Of a stretch of DNA of 64,000 bases, positions 23,794-37,394 are shown one piece after another. Source of the stretch: Stichopus chloronotus. Lineage: Eukaryota; Echinodermata; Holothuroidea; Aspidochirotida; Stichopodidae. Positions within the stretch are counted from its first letter, which is position 1; each line of letters opens with the position of its first letter. Below the pieces are notes generated by a model. That model did not search any database, was not told where the DNA came from, and saw only the letters and a list, made by a program, of their open reading frames with translations. The position numbers were made by a program, and so were the translations under genes. The DNA lies in the NCBI GenBank assembly GCA_021234535.1, contig CM037829.1, positions 28,554,962 to 28,618,961 on the forward strand. The letters run 5' to 3'.

Positions 23794-26700
23794 CTTCTTA
23801 ATTTCAGATCACTGACGAAGAAATGGAAACTGTAAGAAAAACAGTGATATTTTTTGTTTGTTTGTTGATGCGTTTGTGTGTGTGTATGTGTGCGTTTACG
23901 AAAGAAAACGAAAGGTGCAAATTCTGTTAATGGATGGATTCTGCACATATATACATACAGGTAACTGGTGCTAGAGCAGTTTCGGGCTAAGTTGTATACA
24001 GAAATAATTTTACTTCAAAGGCAGTTTCAATGACGTAACGGCCCACATTGAGGTCGTAAGAAATATAGTGAACCTGTCTGGGACAACAGACCATTGTGAA
24101 AACTAAGGCCCATATTATTTTGTAATTCTGTCAATTTAGGTGCCAGTTTATGAGATTTTCGATGTCCTTATTAATAGCAAACCAATTTGAATGAATTAAT
24201 TTTGCTTCTTTGTTTTTGGCATACTTCCCGAAGTTTACAATTCTTCGGATTCAATGTAAACTAAAAGTCTTCATCGCTTTGATGTTAATTGGTGAAACTT
24301 AACAATAGAACAAAATATTCTAACACAAAAGAGATTACTGTAACAAAGGGACATCAAGTGTGACAAAATTGCTAAATAGAATATAAACAAATATCCACGA
24401 ACTAAGCTTCCTGACGTTTACAATTCTTGGTATACAATGTACACTCAATGCCTTCAACCCATTGGTTTTAACTGGTGAAAACTTTACAGGAGGACGTTAA
24501 AGACTTAAACACACAAGTGACTATAATGAAACCAGTTACACTTAAATGTCAAAAGTTAGACTGTGGAAGTATGTCACAGCAAATAGCTATAGACTAACGT
24601 CTCCAAATATTAACAAAATTGTTTAAAATCCTTTTTTTTTCTCAAGCATCCTCCTCCTCCTCCTCCTCATCCCTTCACCGTCATCATGCGTTCGATTCCA
24701 GTTAAATCCTGTACTTTTCGCAGAAGACGGAACATCTCGGCTTATATTTACCTTTAGAATAAAAATCAGCAATATTTGTATGCACCATATGCCTTTATAT
24801 GATTTACAAATTTTTTGCTTACACCTCCGATAATATGACGGACAAATTTGATTCTTCGAAAAAAAAGTAGTTTGATTGACATGACTTCAATAATGGGGTT
24901 GAAATCACACTAGTATATTTTAATGTTATTTAATCTTGAATATATATAATAATTAAGCCCGTCACTTTATCCCCTCCACTCTCATATTAGTTATTATCAC
25001 TTTCGACTTAACGAATCTTTTTTTTTCAAATTGACACTTAAAAAGATAGGTGTAGTACCTATATGAGAAAAGTCACTGTCTTATATTTTAATATGTCATA
25101 TCATACTGTTCGTAGTTTGTCGTTTTGGATTTCACATATTTGGCTGAGGACTTTCGGACAAAATATTTAAATCGTCTCACAAGCTGGCCCATATTCAGTA
25201 CCCTTTCAGCAAAGTTAAGGAAATGTTTGCCAATTCTATTACAATAAAAAAAAAATTAATACTGTAAATCTGATGTCACTTGATAAACACCTTCTATTTC
25301 TTTCTTTCTTCCCTTTGTGTGTGACTTTAATTTTATCACTACTTCAATAAACATAACGAACGATATATTTTTTCGGGTAAAGAGGCCGGTGTGAAAGCAA
25401 GGGACAAACTTTCATTTTTTTTTTGTTTGTCTGTATGTTCTTGCTTATGTTTGCAATTTACAGTTCTCGCTAAACCATTTGATATACTTTACGACGGTCT
25501 CTTGTTTTCCATTGTGTTAAAGATTGCTGACTTCGCCACCTCAGCTCTCAATATCCATGGACGTTTCCCATAGATTGGCGAATTTCTGGAACAGCAAGAT
25601 TCACAGCGATCCCTGTATTACAAAATGCATTGCTATTGACTGTTACATACAGAATGTAAGTATATTAACAATAGAGTATAAACTTATGTACTATATGGTA
25701 CGCTAACCTATCTTTGCGTGCATGTTTCAGTACACGGTAGGATAACGCAGAAATTTTTCAGTGAAAGACTACCAAAAATATATATCATACAAGGAAAGTC
25801 CAAACAAATTATTGGAACACCTTTAACGGCAACATTAAAACAAAATTTTGAATGTGATGATGGTAATTTAAAGGAGGAATTAACTTTTATTTCTTACTTG
25901 ATAAACTTTGAAGTTTGTTGTTGGCTGCGGTTGTAACTCTGACACTCTGCCAGAAGTGTCGCGTTCCGGCATGAACGTCGGTTGCATTCTTCGACCCTAA
26001 AAGCGTATTTCCCTCTCTCTGATATGTGTGTTTTAGGTTTATTTCAGAAAGATGAATGATGAAGTTTATAAGTCGTTATCACCACGAGCAGGAGAAGGAG
26101 AGATGAAGAAAGGAAAACGAAGACGAAGTGATGATTGATTGTGAAGTTGTGTTACGTACCTTAAGTGTCACTCTGGTAGAAGCTTAGGATGGGTCATAAT
26201 TGAGAAAAAAATTCCTCACGGTATTTATGATTCCCTCGTGGTCTTCCCCCAAGCGAACCCTGAACATATGTTATGCAAACGTTATAAATAAAACGAGCTT
26301 GACGAAAGACATTATGAAAAAAAAAAATGTCTAAATCAACAGAAATTACAGTGCAGGTTTGTCTATTTCATGTGACAGTGGGGACACACACATGAAGGTA
26401 ATTTTTAAATTTTAACTGTCAACTGGGAAAACTGTTTGCCAAACCTTTGGCAGTTTTAGATAGTTTCTATTCGTAACTTTTACTGCATGAATCTTAATTC
26501 ACACAAAAGGGTGAAAAGGGAAAACAGTGCATAAAATTCTGCTATCTTTTTTTTTCAAATAATTACCTACCGGTACCTTCCTCTTAAAATCCCTCCTACC
26601 TCAAAGAGATCCGAAACCAAAGAAAACAAACAAACACAACAAACAATCAAAGAAAAATAAACAAAGAGTAAACACCTCCTCAATAGGTGATCACAAAGCT

Positions 26701-28389
26701 GATATGTTCACAAACTTGATTCACTTAACCTCGGAACGTTGTTGTGTCTCTGCTTTCTAGATCATGCTAGGGTTGAGTTTCTCGGAGGTGGCGTTGGATT
26801 CTACGTGCTCCGAAACTCTCATCTCAGTGGATCGAACGAACGAACTTTGCGCAATACATAACAATTCGTCGTTTCACTCATTCGCAAATGTCAGACTTCA
26901 CTATTGTTTTTATTGAGTGAAAAATTCTCCTCCATCACCCGACTATTCGACAAGCTTTCAAAAAGAAAAAAAAAATAAACAAAACAAAAAAGCTAATCGA
27001 GGAGAAACGCCATGAAAATTTATCGAAAATAATACCAAAAGAACACAATACAGCCGAACACCTTGAGGAAGTAAACAGCAAAACCCTCTTCTCGTGAGGG
27101 GATAGGTATGATCTGCACAAGTCACTTCGTATCAAGCCGAGGTTCAGAATGTCGCTTTTTAGACCGTGGACTTCCCCGCAGGACGGCTTGGTTTGTCCCC
27201 GTCGAGCTCAAATTCCGATCGATGTTTACACGATTGGAGGAATTGATGCCTAGGCCACGCATGACCTTCTTTTTAACATTATTTATGATTACTTGCTAAT
27301 TACTTCTAATTACTATTTACTTCGTTATGTATACCTTTGGGTGTGGGTGTGGGTGTGTGCGTTTAAATGTTAACACGTCCGAAACGTTCCACACACATAA
27401 AACAAAAAAAAAAGTGCTGTATAAACTGCAATTGAGCAAACAAATGTCGGAAAAAGTATACTACACATTTTGAAACTGTCCAACAGTCAGACAGGCACAC
27501 AGATTAAAGTACACACAAGGAACACACCCGCAGACAAAATCGGCTCACTCATGTATAACGGTGTATGCTTAGTCATAGAGATTCCTTGGGATATCCCGAG
27601 TCATGTTACTGCATAGCCTATTTGCATCGCGTGTGTTTTACCATCCCTACCAATTTCCTACACATTTCCAGCTATTTATTGCTACTTGCTTAGACCACTG
27701 GGCTACTCGCGTAGCACGTCGATATAGGGGTGGATCCAGGTACCTTTGGTTCCCCCCCCCCCCTTCTGCAAGTACAAAATTACCAAGTCAAAAATTTTCA
27801 AGTACTTTTAAATACACACTGGTTTGCAGTTTGTGAGCTTAATATGCTATCAAAGACATATCACTGTTGTTGTCTGCGTTCACAATTCTGATATAAAAAC
27901 TCGCATACCATTTTGTTTTATCTAAGTCCTTCAAATGGGTGACACTCTCTCACAATGGGTTGATCTAGTGTCCCCCCTCCCTCAAACAGTAATCTTTTAT
28001 CCAGCGCCTGGGTCGATGGGTTCAGTATAAGTTCGGACACGGATTGGCCCAATCACTGAGTTCAAGAATTGAGATAGAGAAATATTTTAGATCGTCGAAT
28101 AGCAAATTTCATCTCATCATAAAAATGGCATTACCAGGATTGTTCAGGTTGGTGTACAAGTATCAACAAACGTACGTAGAAGCAGGGGGATTTGGTTGGA
28201 TTTCTAGAAACACATTGGTTTTTGTAGAAGTCCACAAGGGACTGGGGTTGCTAAGGGCAATTTCACAGTGGCAGACATGGGCGGGGGGGGGGGTGTTAAA
28301 GGCGAACAAAAGGTAGAGTGTTCCTTACTCTTGCATGATAACGTCAAGAAGGCAACTACATCGAAATGCTACCTTGGCTAGCAACACTA
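23794..28389. other. non-coding stretch, a few low-complexity tracts
   Basis: No exon supported. It holds a CTC trinucleotide run (24644-24668), a purine-rich patch (26080-26140), a GTGGGT run (27337-27357), and a C run (27751-27763). A GC-richer pocket lies at 27110-27270 with short open frames on both strands; neither is recognisable. Confidence 0.5.
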
Positions 28390-28590
28390 CTATCTTGGAC
28401 AAAATACCTTGGGACACCCCACGCCCCCTTTCAATGTTGGCTATAGTGTTGCTGTTCAAAGGGTACATTCACTTCTATAGCGCAACATTGGGAAGGGGCG
28501 CGGGGTTTCATGCTATCCTCTCACCTAAAATTCTGTATTATATTTGCAACGTATTACAAAGTGTCCCAACAATTTTGTCCAATATTGCAG
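28390..28590. mobile_element. fold-back (inverted-repeat) element
   Basis: The left arm (28390-28446) carries TTGGACAAAAT, TTGGGACAC, CGCCCCCTTTCAATGTTG and CTATAG in order. The right arm (28475-28590), read in reverse complement, carries TTGGACAAAAT, TTGGGACAC, then after about 55 extra bases CGCCCCTTCCCAATGTTG and CTATAG. The arms thus pair along most of their length, with an insertion in the right one. The 117-codon open frame across it is not a gene in my view. Confidence 0.6.
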
Positions 28591-31500
28591 TTCCAAGTCG
28601 GTACATTTACCGGAAAAGCAACCGAATTTTACGTACCAAACGTAAGGAATCCATACTTTCACTGAAATTTACGGCAGTGTGTGAATGAAATTCTGAATTT
28701 CGTCATGCAGGTTTGAGCAATGAGTGACGTTTCTCGCTGACTACCTACGGTAGAGGAGAATGAGGGGGGGGGGGGGGTTGGAGGAAGGAGTAATCGGGGA
28801 AGCATGCGTGTAGTATATTGTATGACACTGTATCGCCGACTTCTTGCTTCTTTATCTTTTTCCATGTAAGCCAACTGATGATGTTACTGAAAAATTGAGT
28901 AAAGATCGTAAGAAATTTTCGAGAAAAGGACGCCACTCGTCCTATCACGCCATGTAGGTCCGTCGAAATAATTACAAATGCAAAACATTTTCTGAGACGT
29001 AGAGGTTCAACAATGTTACTGTTTATTTTTATTTAAAGTTACGGTAACGATGTTTTTCGTTTGTTTGGAGACTATCCTTTGACTCAAGAAAAAAAGGGCA
29101 ACGTAGCAACACCTATCGTTTTGTCAGTATCATGGCCATCTTGAGTTTCGCGTCGATACATGAAACAAAAAGGTTTATCGGACGACTAAAAAAAAGGTAG
29201 CATACGAAACAGTCGGTGGAAACGGAGGAAGGAAATGTTTTGAAGCATAAAACAAGTCTGAACTTGCTGGCATAAATGAGATGGCAAATATTGACCCCTG
29301 AGAAACAAGAAAAACCAAAAAAACTAGACGATTAAAGTAATATGGTTCACCCAGATAAAATTACTGTAAACGTAGGTATTCCGCGAAAACAGGTCAAAAA
29401 ATATGTCATATTAACTGTAAGAAGGTAATGGCCATGCCAGCCTCAAGGGACCAACCTGAAGTCCTGTGTGTAGTCTAATTCTTTGAACGTGAATTCAATT
29501 TTTTGAAACGTCGAAAATCATGCACCAAAGGAACCAATCAATTTCAACTAAAAATAAAATAAAAACTGTGTGAAAAAGAAAACACAAAACTGTCCATCTT
29601 CGGGAGACAGGCACGCAAAGAATTCCACACCAGCCCCCCCCCCCCCTTACTTAAAAATAGTGTCAGGAATAAGTATATGAAACAAAAGTTTTAAAAATCA
29701 CCCTAGGCGAAATATTTTTAACTTTGAATGTTGAATTGTTTAAGTCTGATCGTTCTACAATCTCGAGGGATCTTAATAAAACACAAAAGGGAGGAAAAAT
29801 GAATTATCTTTCGATTTATCAACAACAAACAATTGACATGGATTGGTATTAATACAAGTAAGATCAATATACCATTAGGCTTTTTTTATTCTTCTCGTTG
29901 TCGAACTTTTTGGCTGTCTTCCTTGTTTGTACTGGAGATATAAAACTGGTCTGTTCGTGAAGGTGTTTATCTTTTCGATGTATTTTTATTTATCTATATT
30001 TTTGTATGTTTACAAAAGTTGGGCCGGTATATAGGCCTATTCCTTAGTCTTGTGATGTGGCTTGTCGGAACGCACGAAGGGGTATTTCATGTTGTACAGT
30101 GGAAATGCATGCCTACCATACACCACACCTATGTAAACGTTGATACAGTACAAACAATGATTTAACACTTTAGTGGTCCTTTAGGGAAACAATCCAAGCA
30201 CCCACAAGGTCACAACGATACCAGCATAGTATAGAGGAAACTGACAGAGAAAAAAATAGTTTAGTTTTGTTCAGACCATTTTATGACTTTTTTTTTTTTT
30301 CGTCTGTTATCAATCCTTTTATTGTGTATCAGATGATTGGTTACACACAGTCATGGTACGGTATGTGACCAGCATCATACCTACATTTCTTCTTTCGGTT
30401 TTTCTAAATAAACAGTTTACATAATATTTACAGAGCAAAATTTGTTCGTTGAGGAAAATAGAAAAACAAACCAAAGCATTACCACAAAATGAAGGTTACA
30501 AAACAACCATCCTGGTGTGTTGTACTACAAGAATCACCGGCCTAAGTGCCAAACCAGTCAAAGTATACACATGTGAATGCAGGTGACTTCACGTGGTAAC
30601 ACACACACAGTTGTACTGAAAGTTGGACAAAAAAATAACATATTAAATAACAAATTTATACGCACAGATGAAATAACCCAGCCAAATACTGATAGTTTAA
30701 ATGAAAACTTTCACCGCTAGTCCTTTTCTCATATTCCTCTCATGCATCATTCTCCTTGCAGGGAAATTGTTTTTGGCTCTTTACACACTTAAGAAGGCAT
30801 TCAAATAAACAAAAATTGATTAAATTTGCATAAATAATAAAGAGCCATAAAACATGACTGGACACATATGAACACAAACACACACAAGTACGCACATACC
30901 TGTGAACCCATGTGTACAGTACACTATGTTTAAGTGTAAAATTGCAAAAAACTGAAAATGAAAAGCAAATTATCTTGCGCTTGGTTTACACTTCTGTTTC
31001 CTTTCTGCTAGCCTTTTTGCATTGTACATTTCTTTCAAAGCTTCTAATTCGAGACAGCTGCCTTCTTCATAATGAACATATGAACATTTTTATAATCAAG
31101 CTCCTTTCATAACAAGTTTCCTTACGTTTTTTTCTCTCTGTTATTTTGCACACTCCACACAACCTCATGAAGTAATATTACATAGTACTGTGGTGTATAT
31201 ACCATTCACACTACACGAAAAACTGATGTTAGTTTAGTCTTCTTCAGGTACTGTCCAGAGGAATGACATACAAGTGCATGCAAACACATATATGCATAGA
31301 TCTGTACATATATATATTTATATATACAAGTGACATTTTTGTTCTTATTTCACATCCAGTGTAAATATAAAAATAGCCAAGACTAGGGCTGAATTGTATT
31401 ACAAAGGGTTCTTCGCATTTTTTTCGCAGAACATTTCGAAGGAAAGAAGAGAGAAAGAAAAGAAAACAAATGTCCATCTGAGACAGGATATGATTCCTGA

Positions 31501-33734
31501 TCACGGTACATTACAAATAAATTACAAAATAAATATGTGTATCAACCAAGAATCTGTCACAGCAATGACCATCAACGGACAATTCTGCAACGTTCCATGC
31601 AACAACAACCACCGTCGGACGCAGCACATCTGCAACACCCACCACCGGTGCAGTAAGTTTGCTGGTCTAGGCGTAAATTGCCTCTAAGCAGCAAAAGTTG
31701 AACTGGGGGATTTCCCCTGTGCCCCAACAGTCATTCACAAACAATATTTGTCATAACATGCCCCCCCCTTCCTAACAAAAAAAACAGACAAAAACCAGGG
31801 AAACAAAGATACATCACGGCCCACCGTACTGCCGGTGACCAAACCCTTTTTCTTCCATATTCGGAGGTTTAAAACTGTGTGGTAATTAATAGGGCAAAAC
31901 CAAAGAAGTATACAGTACAATATGAACCAGACTGCTGTCATGGAACAACAAGTGGAGCCTAAACTCTGTCAGGTAAAAGGCGTTATCAAGAAACCGTGTG
32001 CTACAAATCCAACAAACATATATAGCAAACAGCTAAATGCTGGAATGCAGTTTTCCCTGAATATTATAAAAATAAACAGCTGTAGTTACTTCACTTTTCC
32101 CCAAAGATGCACTTGGATATTAAGTGACCATACTCTCGGGCCGTGCGTGCATTTTATGGCAAAAGCTGACGGCAGAGCTGTTTTTGACTTACAGAGCAAG
32201 GACAGCAGTGTTATGTTCATCTTCATTTGTTCATTGTGTCTGTAGTTAAAATGAAGGCATTATGGTTGATTTATTTCTATGGTAAAACACATCAGCTGTG
32301 ACAGGATAATACTACAGGCTGGTACAAGTCAAAAATCCATAGAGGGAAAAAAAAATAAATAATAATAATAAAGATGGAAACTTCAGTGAAACATCTGTGA
32401 AAAATTCAAATCTGAAGTTACATACTGTATACAGTACTAGATACCACTTCTTGCTGCCGGTCATTTTTGTGTTTCAAATCGTACAGCAAAGGGCAGTTTT
32501 GGCATTCACTGGTATATAAATTATATGCTATATTAAAAATGATCCTTCCATTCACTCCTAAAACCCTGGCTACCTAAGATGCTATCTGCATGAGGATTTA
32601 AATTTTGGCACCAAAAGGGAAGGGTGAGGTGTGGGAGGGGCAGAGGTTCAGTTTGTGAGAAACAAAATGAAGGGGAAAAAAACTTCACACAGACATTGTC
32701 CAGAGCAAAAGGTGACTACGACATTTGTATCCAGCAGCCTGACATATTATCATTGAGTAATATTTAAGACGTTCATCAATTCAAATTCCTCCTTAAGATG
32801 ATAAGATTAGCAGAGTCATGTACCACAAACAGAGAGAAATAGTTTCTTAGGTTGGTTGAAAATGATTTCTTTCCTTGCACTAGGCAGGGACGTTCACATC
32901 AGATTATAGCATGAGAAGTTATTTTGACACCAAGATGCATCCACTGATATAAGTCGAATCACTGGTAAATTTTAGAGTAGAAACACGTGTGCAATATTTT
33001 CAAGCACATCCAATACAAGTTTCAACTACCTCACTTATGCGTAACTTCAAAAGAAAGGTCTCTTAAAATTGCCTTTGAATGTTGACGAAGACCTGCACAA
33101 TTCCAACTGGTAAAAACTTGTCAACCAAGGATACGGTGATTTTGGCAGGAATTCCAAGGGGGTTGCCTACAGTTACTTTGTTCCACTGTGAGACATCTTA
33201 GACACACTTTTCTGGGGGATATCCCTCTTTAGTTAATGTTGTGAAATTGCAATACTTCTGAGAATATATTTCTCAGAAGATACATTTTCACAACAAGCTA
33301 TTACTTCAGCGATGAAAGTGACATTTTACACGGTTTGCGGTTTGAAAATGTATGGATTGCTGATTAACAAGGTATATAAATACTGTAGGATGGTGGTCAG
33401 AAAGGTTGCATAGCTGTCCCTTAAAATTTGCTGAGTAGTGAAATTTTCATGAAATAATTGATGAAATAGTTTTATGATCATAGTATACTTCAGAAAGCCA
33501 CCACAAAGTGCTTTTACCAGCCACAAGATTTTGAATGTAGAAAATATCTTCTCCTTAAATATATTTAATAAAGCATACAAACTTGACATCAAGATTTAAG
33601 AATAAAATGAAATGCTGGCATTACATTCGAAATTTTTAATATATGGATGAGTTTGCAAATGGATATTGGTATGAAGCATTTCTTTTAACTATGAAAAAAT
33701 GTATTGTGCCTGCTGGCAATTAACTTAGTGTATT
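28591..33734. other. non-coding stretch downstream of the maf gene
   Basis: No exon supported on either strand. It includes a G run at 28762-28777 and a C run at 29635-29646. The right part may belong to a longer alternative 3' UTR of the maf gene: a second minus-strand AATAAA occurs at 32270-32275. The plus-strand frames at 31.4-32.2 kb (97 and 107 codons) have no known domain. Confidence 0.45.
33238..33294. other. imperfect 57-nt hairpin downstream of maf
   Basis: CTTCTGAGAA (33255-33264) and TTCTCAGAAG (33270-33279) form a perfect 10-bp stem with a 5-nt TATAT loop. Below an internal loop, GTTGTGAAA (33238-33246) pairs with TTTCACAAC (33286-33294). It lies about 1 kb past the maf stop codon, so it would be in a long 3' UTR if the distal poly(A) signal is used. 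It could be a structured UTR element, a small inverted-repeat transposon or a small-RNA precursor. Confidence 0.6.
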
Positions 33735-34277
33735 TATGAAATATCACTAACTTTATTTCTACTTGTCTTAATCCCTCGCTAACAGATATTTTCTTCACAA
33801 TAAATGCAGTGAGAATGGGCATAAGCTAGACTCTTTTTCTTGTTTTGTTTGGAATGTGACCAAGCCTAATGTGTGAAGATGAAACTCGCCAGTATTTTAC
33901 TGCGACTTACCCTAGCTAAGGTATTCCTTCGGGTATCAAAGATAAACACACCTACACTTTTGGAAATTCCGGTGTCCGGTCATTTCCCCCCAAAGATGCC
34001 AGACGTGGCCGACATTACCGTATATCGGACGAGGAACATCAACACTGGATCATTCTCCCAGTTGTATCAATTCATCTATGCAATGTCCTTCTGGCTCGAT
34101 CCAAAAGAATCAATGAGGATGACATCCCCTGCCTGATTAAAGCGAAGAGGTGGGGGGAACCTTGACACAATCAACGTACAGATCTGCCGGCAATTTGTAC
34201 GTGTGATGACCGCATTGACAGTGCGTCACTGTTTTTCAAGTCTTTTCTCCTTTTTCGAACAAACCAAACAAGTCCTC
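33735..34277 (-). other. proximal 3' UTR of the maf gene
   Basis: This is the stretch from the stop codon to the expected cleavage point of the first minus-strand poly(A) signal. It is GC-richer than the DNA beyond it (notably 33850-34277), as often seen for transcribed UTR. The extent is inferred. Confidence 0.4.
33752..33757 (-). terminator. candidate poly(A) signal AATAAA for maf
   Basis: The first AATAAA on the minus strand that I find downstream of the stop codon, about 520 bp away. Use of this site is inferred from position only; another AATAAA lies at 32270-32275. Confidence 0.4.
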
Positions 34278-34817
34278 CTACTGCGAGGGTTCCTGCTTCA
34301 TGGCCATGTCCATCTCCCTCTTCACCTCGAGGGGGAGCTCCGAGGGGAGTAAGCTCGTACAGTGCTCTGTATCCGAAGGGTCCATGCTCTCTTTCCCCCT
34401 GATCGCCTCTGCCACCGTGGCCAGTGTCTCAACACCGGGTGCTCTCTGCAGAAACGTGGATGTGTCGAGTAGCGTGTTGCTCATTGCAAACTTCAGGAGG
34501 GCCTTATATTTGAAGTTAAGGTTCTCCAGGGCATTCTTCTGTTTGGCGTTCTCTTCCCTCAGGTCTGCCACTGTGTCCTGCAACTTCTTTGCAATATTCT
34601 CCAAGGAGTCCTTTTGGGTGATCCGCTTTTCCCGACAGTTGGCCGCATAACCTCTGTTTTTCAGAGTTCTTCGCCTCTGTTTCAGAAGGGTCACCGTCTC
34701 CTTGGAGAGGGTTCGCAGCCTCCGGTTCAGTTCTCTGACAGAGCAGTTCACCAGATCATAGTCACTTATGAACTGTTCTGAGTTAAAGCTGGAGCTGTCT
34801 TTCCTGGTGACTGGGGT
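34278..34817 (-). CDS. maf-S: small Maf bZIP transcription factor, coding exon 2 (residues 64-242)
   Basis: Small Maf proteins bind Maf recognition elements in nuclear DNA as homodimers or as partners of CNC factors (NF-E2, Nrf, Bach). This exon holds the whole DNA-binding unit. Residues about 79-104 form the extended homology region ([20 protein letters not shown]). Residues 105-134 form the basic region with [15 protein letters not shown], in which Tyr120 is the Maf-specific residue. A leucine zipper spans 135-171 with Leu at 135, 142, 149, 163 and 170 (Gln at 156). The RRR start and the TQK after the basic region match small rather than large Mafs. The tail (172-242) is not familiar; it ends with VKRE and MKQE, both like SUMO sites. 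The 3' splice site at 34818/34819 follows a T-rich tract and is phase 0. The stop is at 34278-34280. The genomic frame runs 22 codons into the intron, which I exclude. Confidence 0.93.
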   Translation of the reverse strand, partial: TPVTRKDSSSFNSEQFISDYDLVNCSVRELNRRLRTLSKETVTLLKQRRRTLKNRGYAANCREKRITQKDSLENIAKKLQDTVADLREENAKQKNALENLNFKYKALLKFAMSNTLLDTSTFLQRAPGVETLATVAEAIRGKESMDPSDTEHCTSLLPSELPLEVKREMDMAMKQEPSQ

Positions 34818-37394
34818 CTGGAAGTTTAAACCAAAAAAAATATTGGAAAAAGTTAATGAAGATAGATTGACTGGGAAGGACAAAGACGAACAGTGTCAAG
34901 ATGACCTGCAATGGACAGTGGCCACAAGGGCAGTGACCAGGATAGTTACCATAAATATTCAATGTTAAAAAGGAATGTTTTTTCTACAGTACTTTATTAC
35001 TGTGTGTCAGGTACAGAGTAAGAAGGCAAGATATAATCATTGATAATGGAAATGTCACCACTTTGTTCTCTCCCTCAATTAATTTGAACTTTGATATTAC
35101 TTTGCATGTTTTTAAAGTTTCATGTTTACAAACTTTACAGGAATTCATACCTGTTCTTGAACAAACTTTGCACTGACTAAACAATATTGAATTACTAAAT
35201 TAATTAATTATTATATGAAATTACTGTCCAATGCTTTATGCTATCAAGGTTAGAAATTCATAATTTTATAAAACCAAAACTGTTGAGGATTTCAATTCTC
35301 ATCAGATTTAAAAAAAAACCTCTGACAAGCCTCCATATTTTAATCAATGATTGCTGTTTTGTTTTTTTTTAACAGGGTGGATAACAACCCTCTTTATCAA
35401 AGGATAAATTGTATGACCAAATACTTGGAAATACAGTATGTTGCTTGCAGTTGTTACCAGCTTTTCCCTATGCGATACCAAGGGCACATGCACAGTCAAC
35501 TTCCCTGTCTGAGCTGTGATTTGTGGCTGTGCTGATAATTTTACTCATATATGCAACTACGCAGCTTTGTAAAGTAAGCTGGAAATGTTCTGAAAAAAAA
35601 ATTCTTGAAGGTGTGAGTGTTATCTGCAGGTATTTTTTTATTTCAAGTTTTCAAATTTTGGAAAATCAAAAGTAACAAACTTGATGGTCATACTGTATCA
35701 AAACACCTAGCTGTTCGTTTTTAATTGTAAGGACGCGGAAAATTTGAAAATTTTCTGGGAATAGTTCTCTCGATATGTTTGTGATATTAATGTATTTTTT
35801 TTCTCAGATTTGGGAATTATGTAAATCAAAAGTAATGAACCATGACTGAATATAATGTATCAAAACATGTCATGTTTGTTTTTAGTTAAAATCCTGTTTG
35901 ATAAAATATACACTAGAAAGTCTCTCACAGCTGGAATGATTTTATTTTTCTTTCTTTTCTTTTTTTTTCTTTTTGATACAGTATCTTAAACTTTTCTGTT
36001 TTGCTAACACTGTGACTGATCTGGGTATGACAGCCTATAAACTGAAGACATTTTTTTGCTGTTTTTCTTTTCTTTTTGCACTTTTTTTTTTGGCCATATT
36101 TTTAGTCAATTTTCATTTTCAACTGGTGAAACATACAAAAAAAAACAAAGAAAGAAATCAACTGCAACAAACCTTCCAATTTCAAACACTGTGTCATGAG
36201 CACAGGGTTATAAACTTGATGATTAAAAATGCCATGTACAATTAACATCATATTTTTCACAGTTTTCTCCTAAGGAACTGTAATGCAAGCCACATTAACA
36301 CACAGGGAAAACAACTTTTTTTTTTTACTTCCCTTTTTTTTTTTTTGGCGGTTGAATTTAATGGTTGTAGCTTTCGTCTCACCCGAAACAGCACAAAAAA
36401 CGTATGACAGGATCAAACTGAGTTACTCTGGATTTGCATAAATGTCGCTTTAAAAAAGTGAAAAATTTAAGGATGATGACAAAACTACACATTCATTGAT
36501 GCACTGTCCTGTAGGCACAACAGCCAAGCTTTAACCACTTTTCAGCCATTGTAAAATGAGAATGACTTGCATCATTTACCAAAAAAAAAAACCACTGGGA
36601 TTACTAATTTGATAAAATTGCAGGATACCAACATGGTGTCAGTGCGACAAAAACATCAGTCGTACAAACCACAGTAAAAGAGAAATGACTTGCGTTTATC
36701 TATAACAAATCAACATGCTAAGCTGCAGATTTTGGAAAGCACAATATTTTATGAACTTATGAAAAAACTTATGAAAAAAGTGGGAGACCAGTAATAAATT
36801 TTTAAAAGTATTTGGAAATGAAGACATGCATGTACACTCCAAGTTTTGTCTTAAATTGTCGAAAAGATCTGTTATTTTAATAGCATGAGCAACTGAATAA
36901 AACAAAAATAGACAAAAATAAAGTGAAGATTAAAACTAATTAAGAGAAAATTGGAATGAGACAGGTATGACACAAAATTCACAAGGACAAAACTGATGAG
37001 GTTGCATTTTGCGAACAACATCAGTGAGGTTCGGGGTGGGGACAATGTTTATGTTGGGTAACAACGTTGATACTGGGGACGATGTTGGAGGGCATTCCTC
37101 ATGGGTAAAACTAGTGCCAGTAGCAGAAGTATACAATTAAGAAACAGGACAGATATGGATGAATCACCAAAACGTATCTGAAGTGATACTAGACGATTAA
37201 AGTCACCTTTGTGCACAACAGCATGCCACAGTTACTGTATGAAAGCATGTACAGGACGATTTTATGCAGAGATATTAGATAAGGGTATTGTACATATATA
37301 CAGGGTAACCAGAAAATACCTACCTGATACTGTTTTCAGACATAAGCACACAGAAAAAAAATAGAAAATGATAACTGGTTTTGTCCATATTTAC
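34818..37394 (-). other. maf intron (phase 0, about 2.6 kb)
   Basis: On the minus strand the donor reads CAG|GTAAAT at 37395/37394 and the acceptor reads TTAAACTTCCAG|ACC at 34818/34817, preceded by a T8 tract and a branch-point-like TTAAC. Both exon ends fall between codons. I see no internal exon; the short plus- and minus-strand frames inside it are low complexity. A G-rich-to-C-rich block at 37010-37100 is notable only for its composition. Confidence 0.75.

Noticed and set aside
24630..24720. possible tRNA B-box (GTTCGATTCC)
   Set aside because: No matching A-box or cloverleaf arms upstream, which is a CTC-rich run.
27108..27299. GC-richer pocket as an exon
   Set aside because: Short open frames exist on both strands but lack splice signals and recognisable motifs.
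28335..28688. 117-residue plus-strand ORF as a gene
   Set aside because: It runs across the fold-back element arms and so is repeat sequence.
34300..34650. 116-residue plus-strand ORF opposite maf
   Set aside because: It is the antisense shadow of the maf coding exon.
34818..34883. in-frame ATG and 22 codons upstream of maf exon 2
   Set aside because: A strong acceptor (T-rich tract then CAG) lies at 34818/34819 and exon 1 joins in phase 0; the extra codons are intronic.
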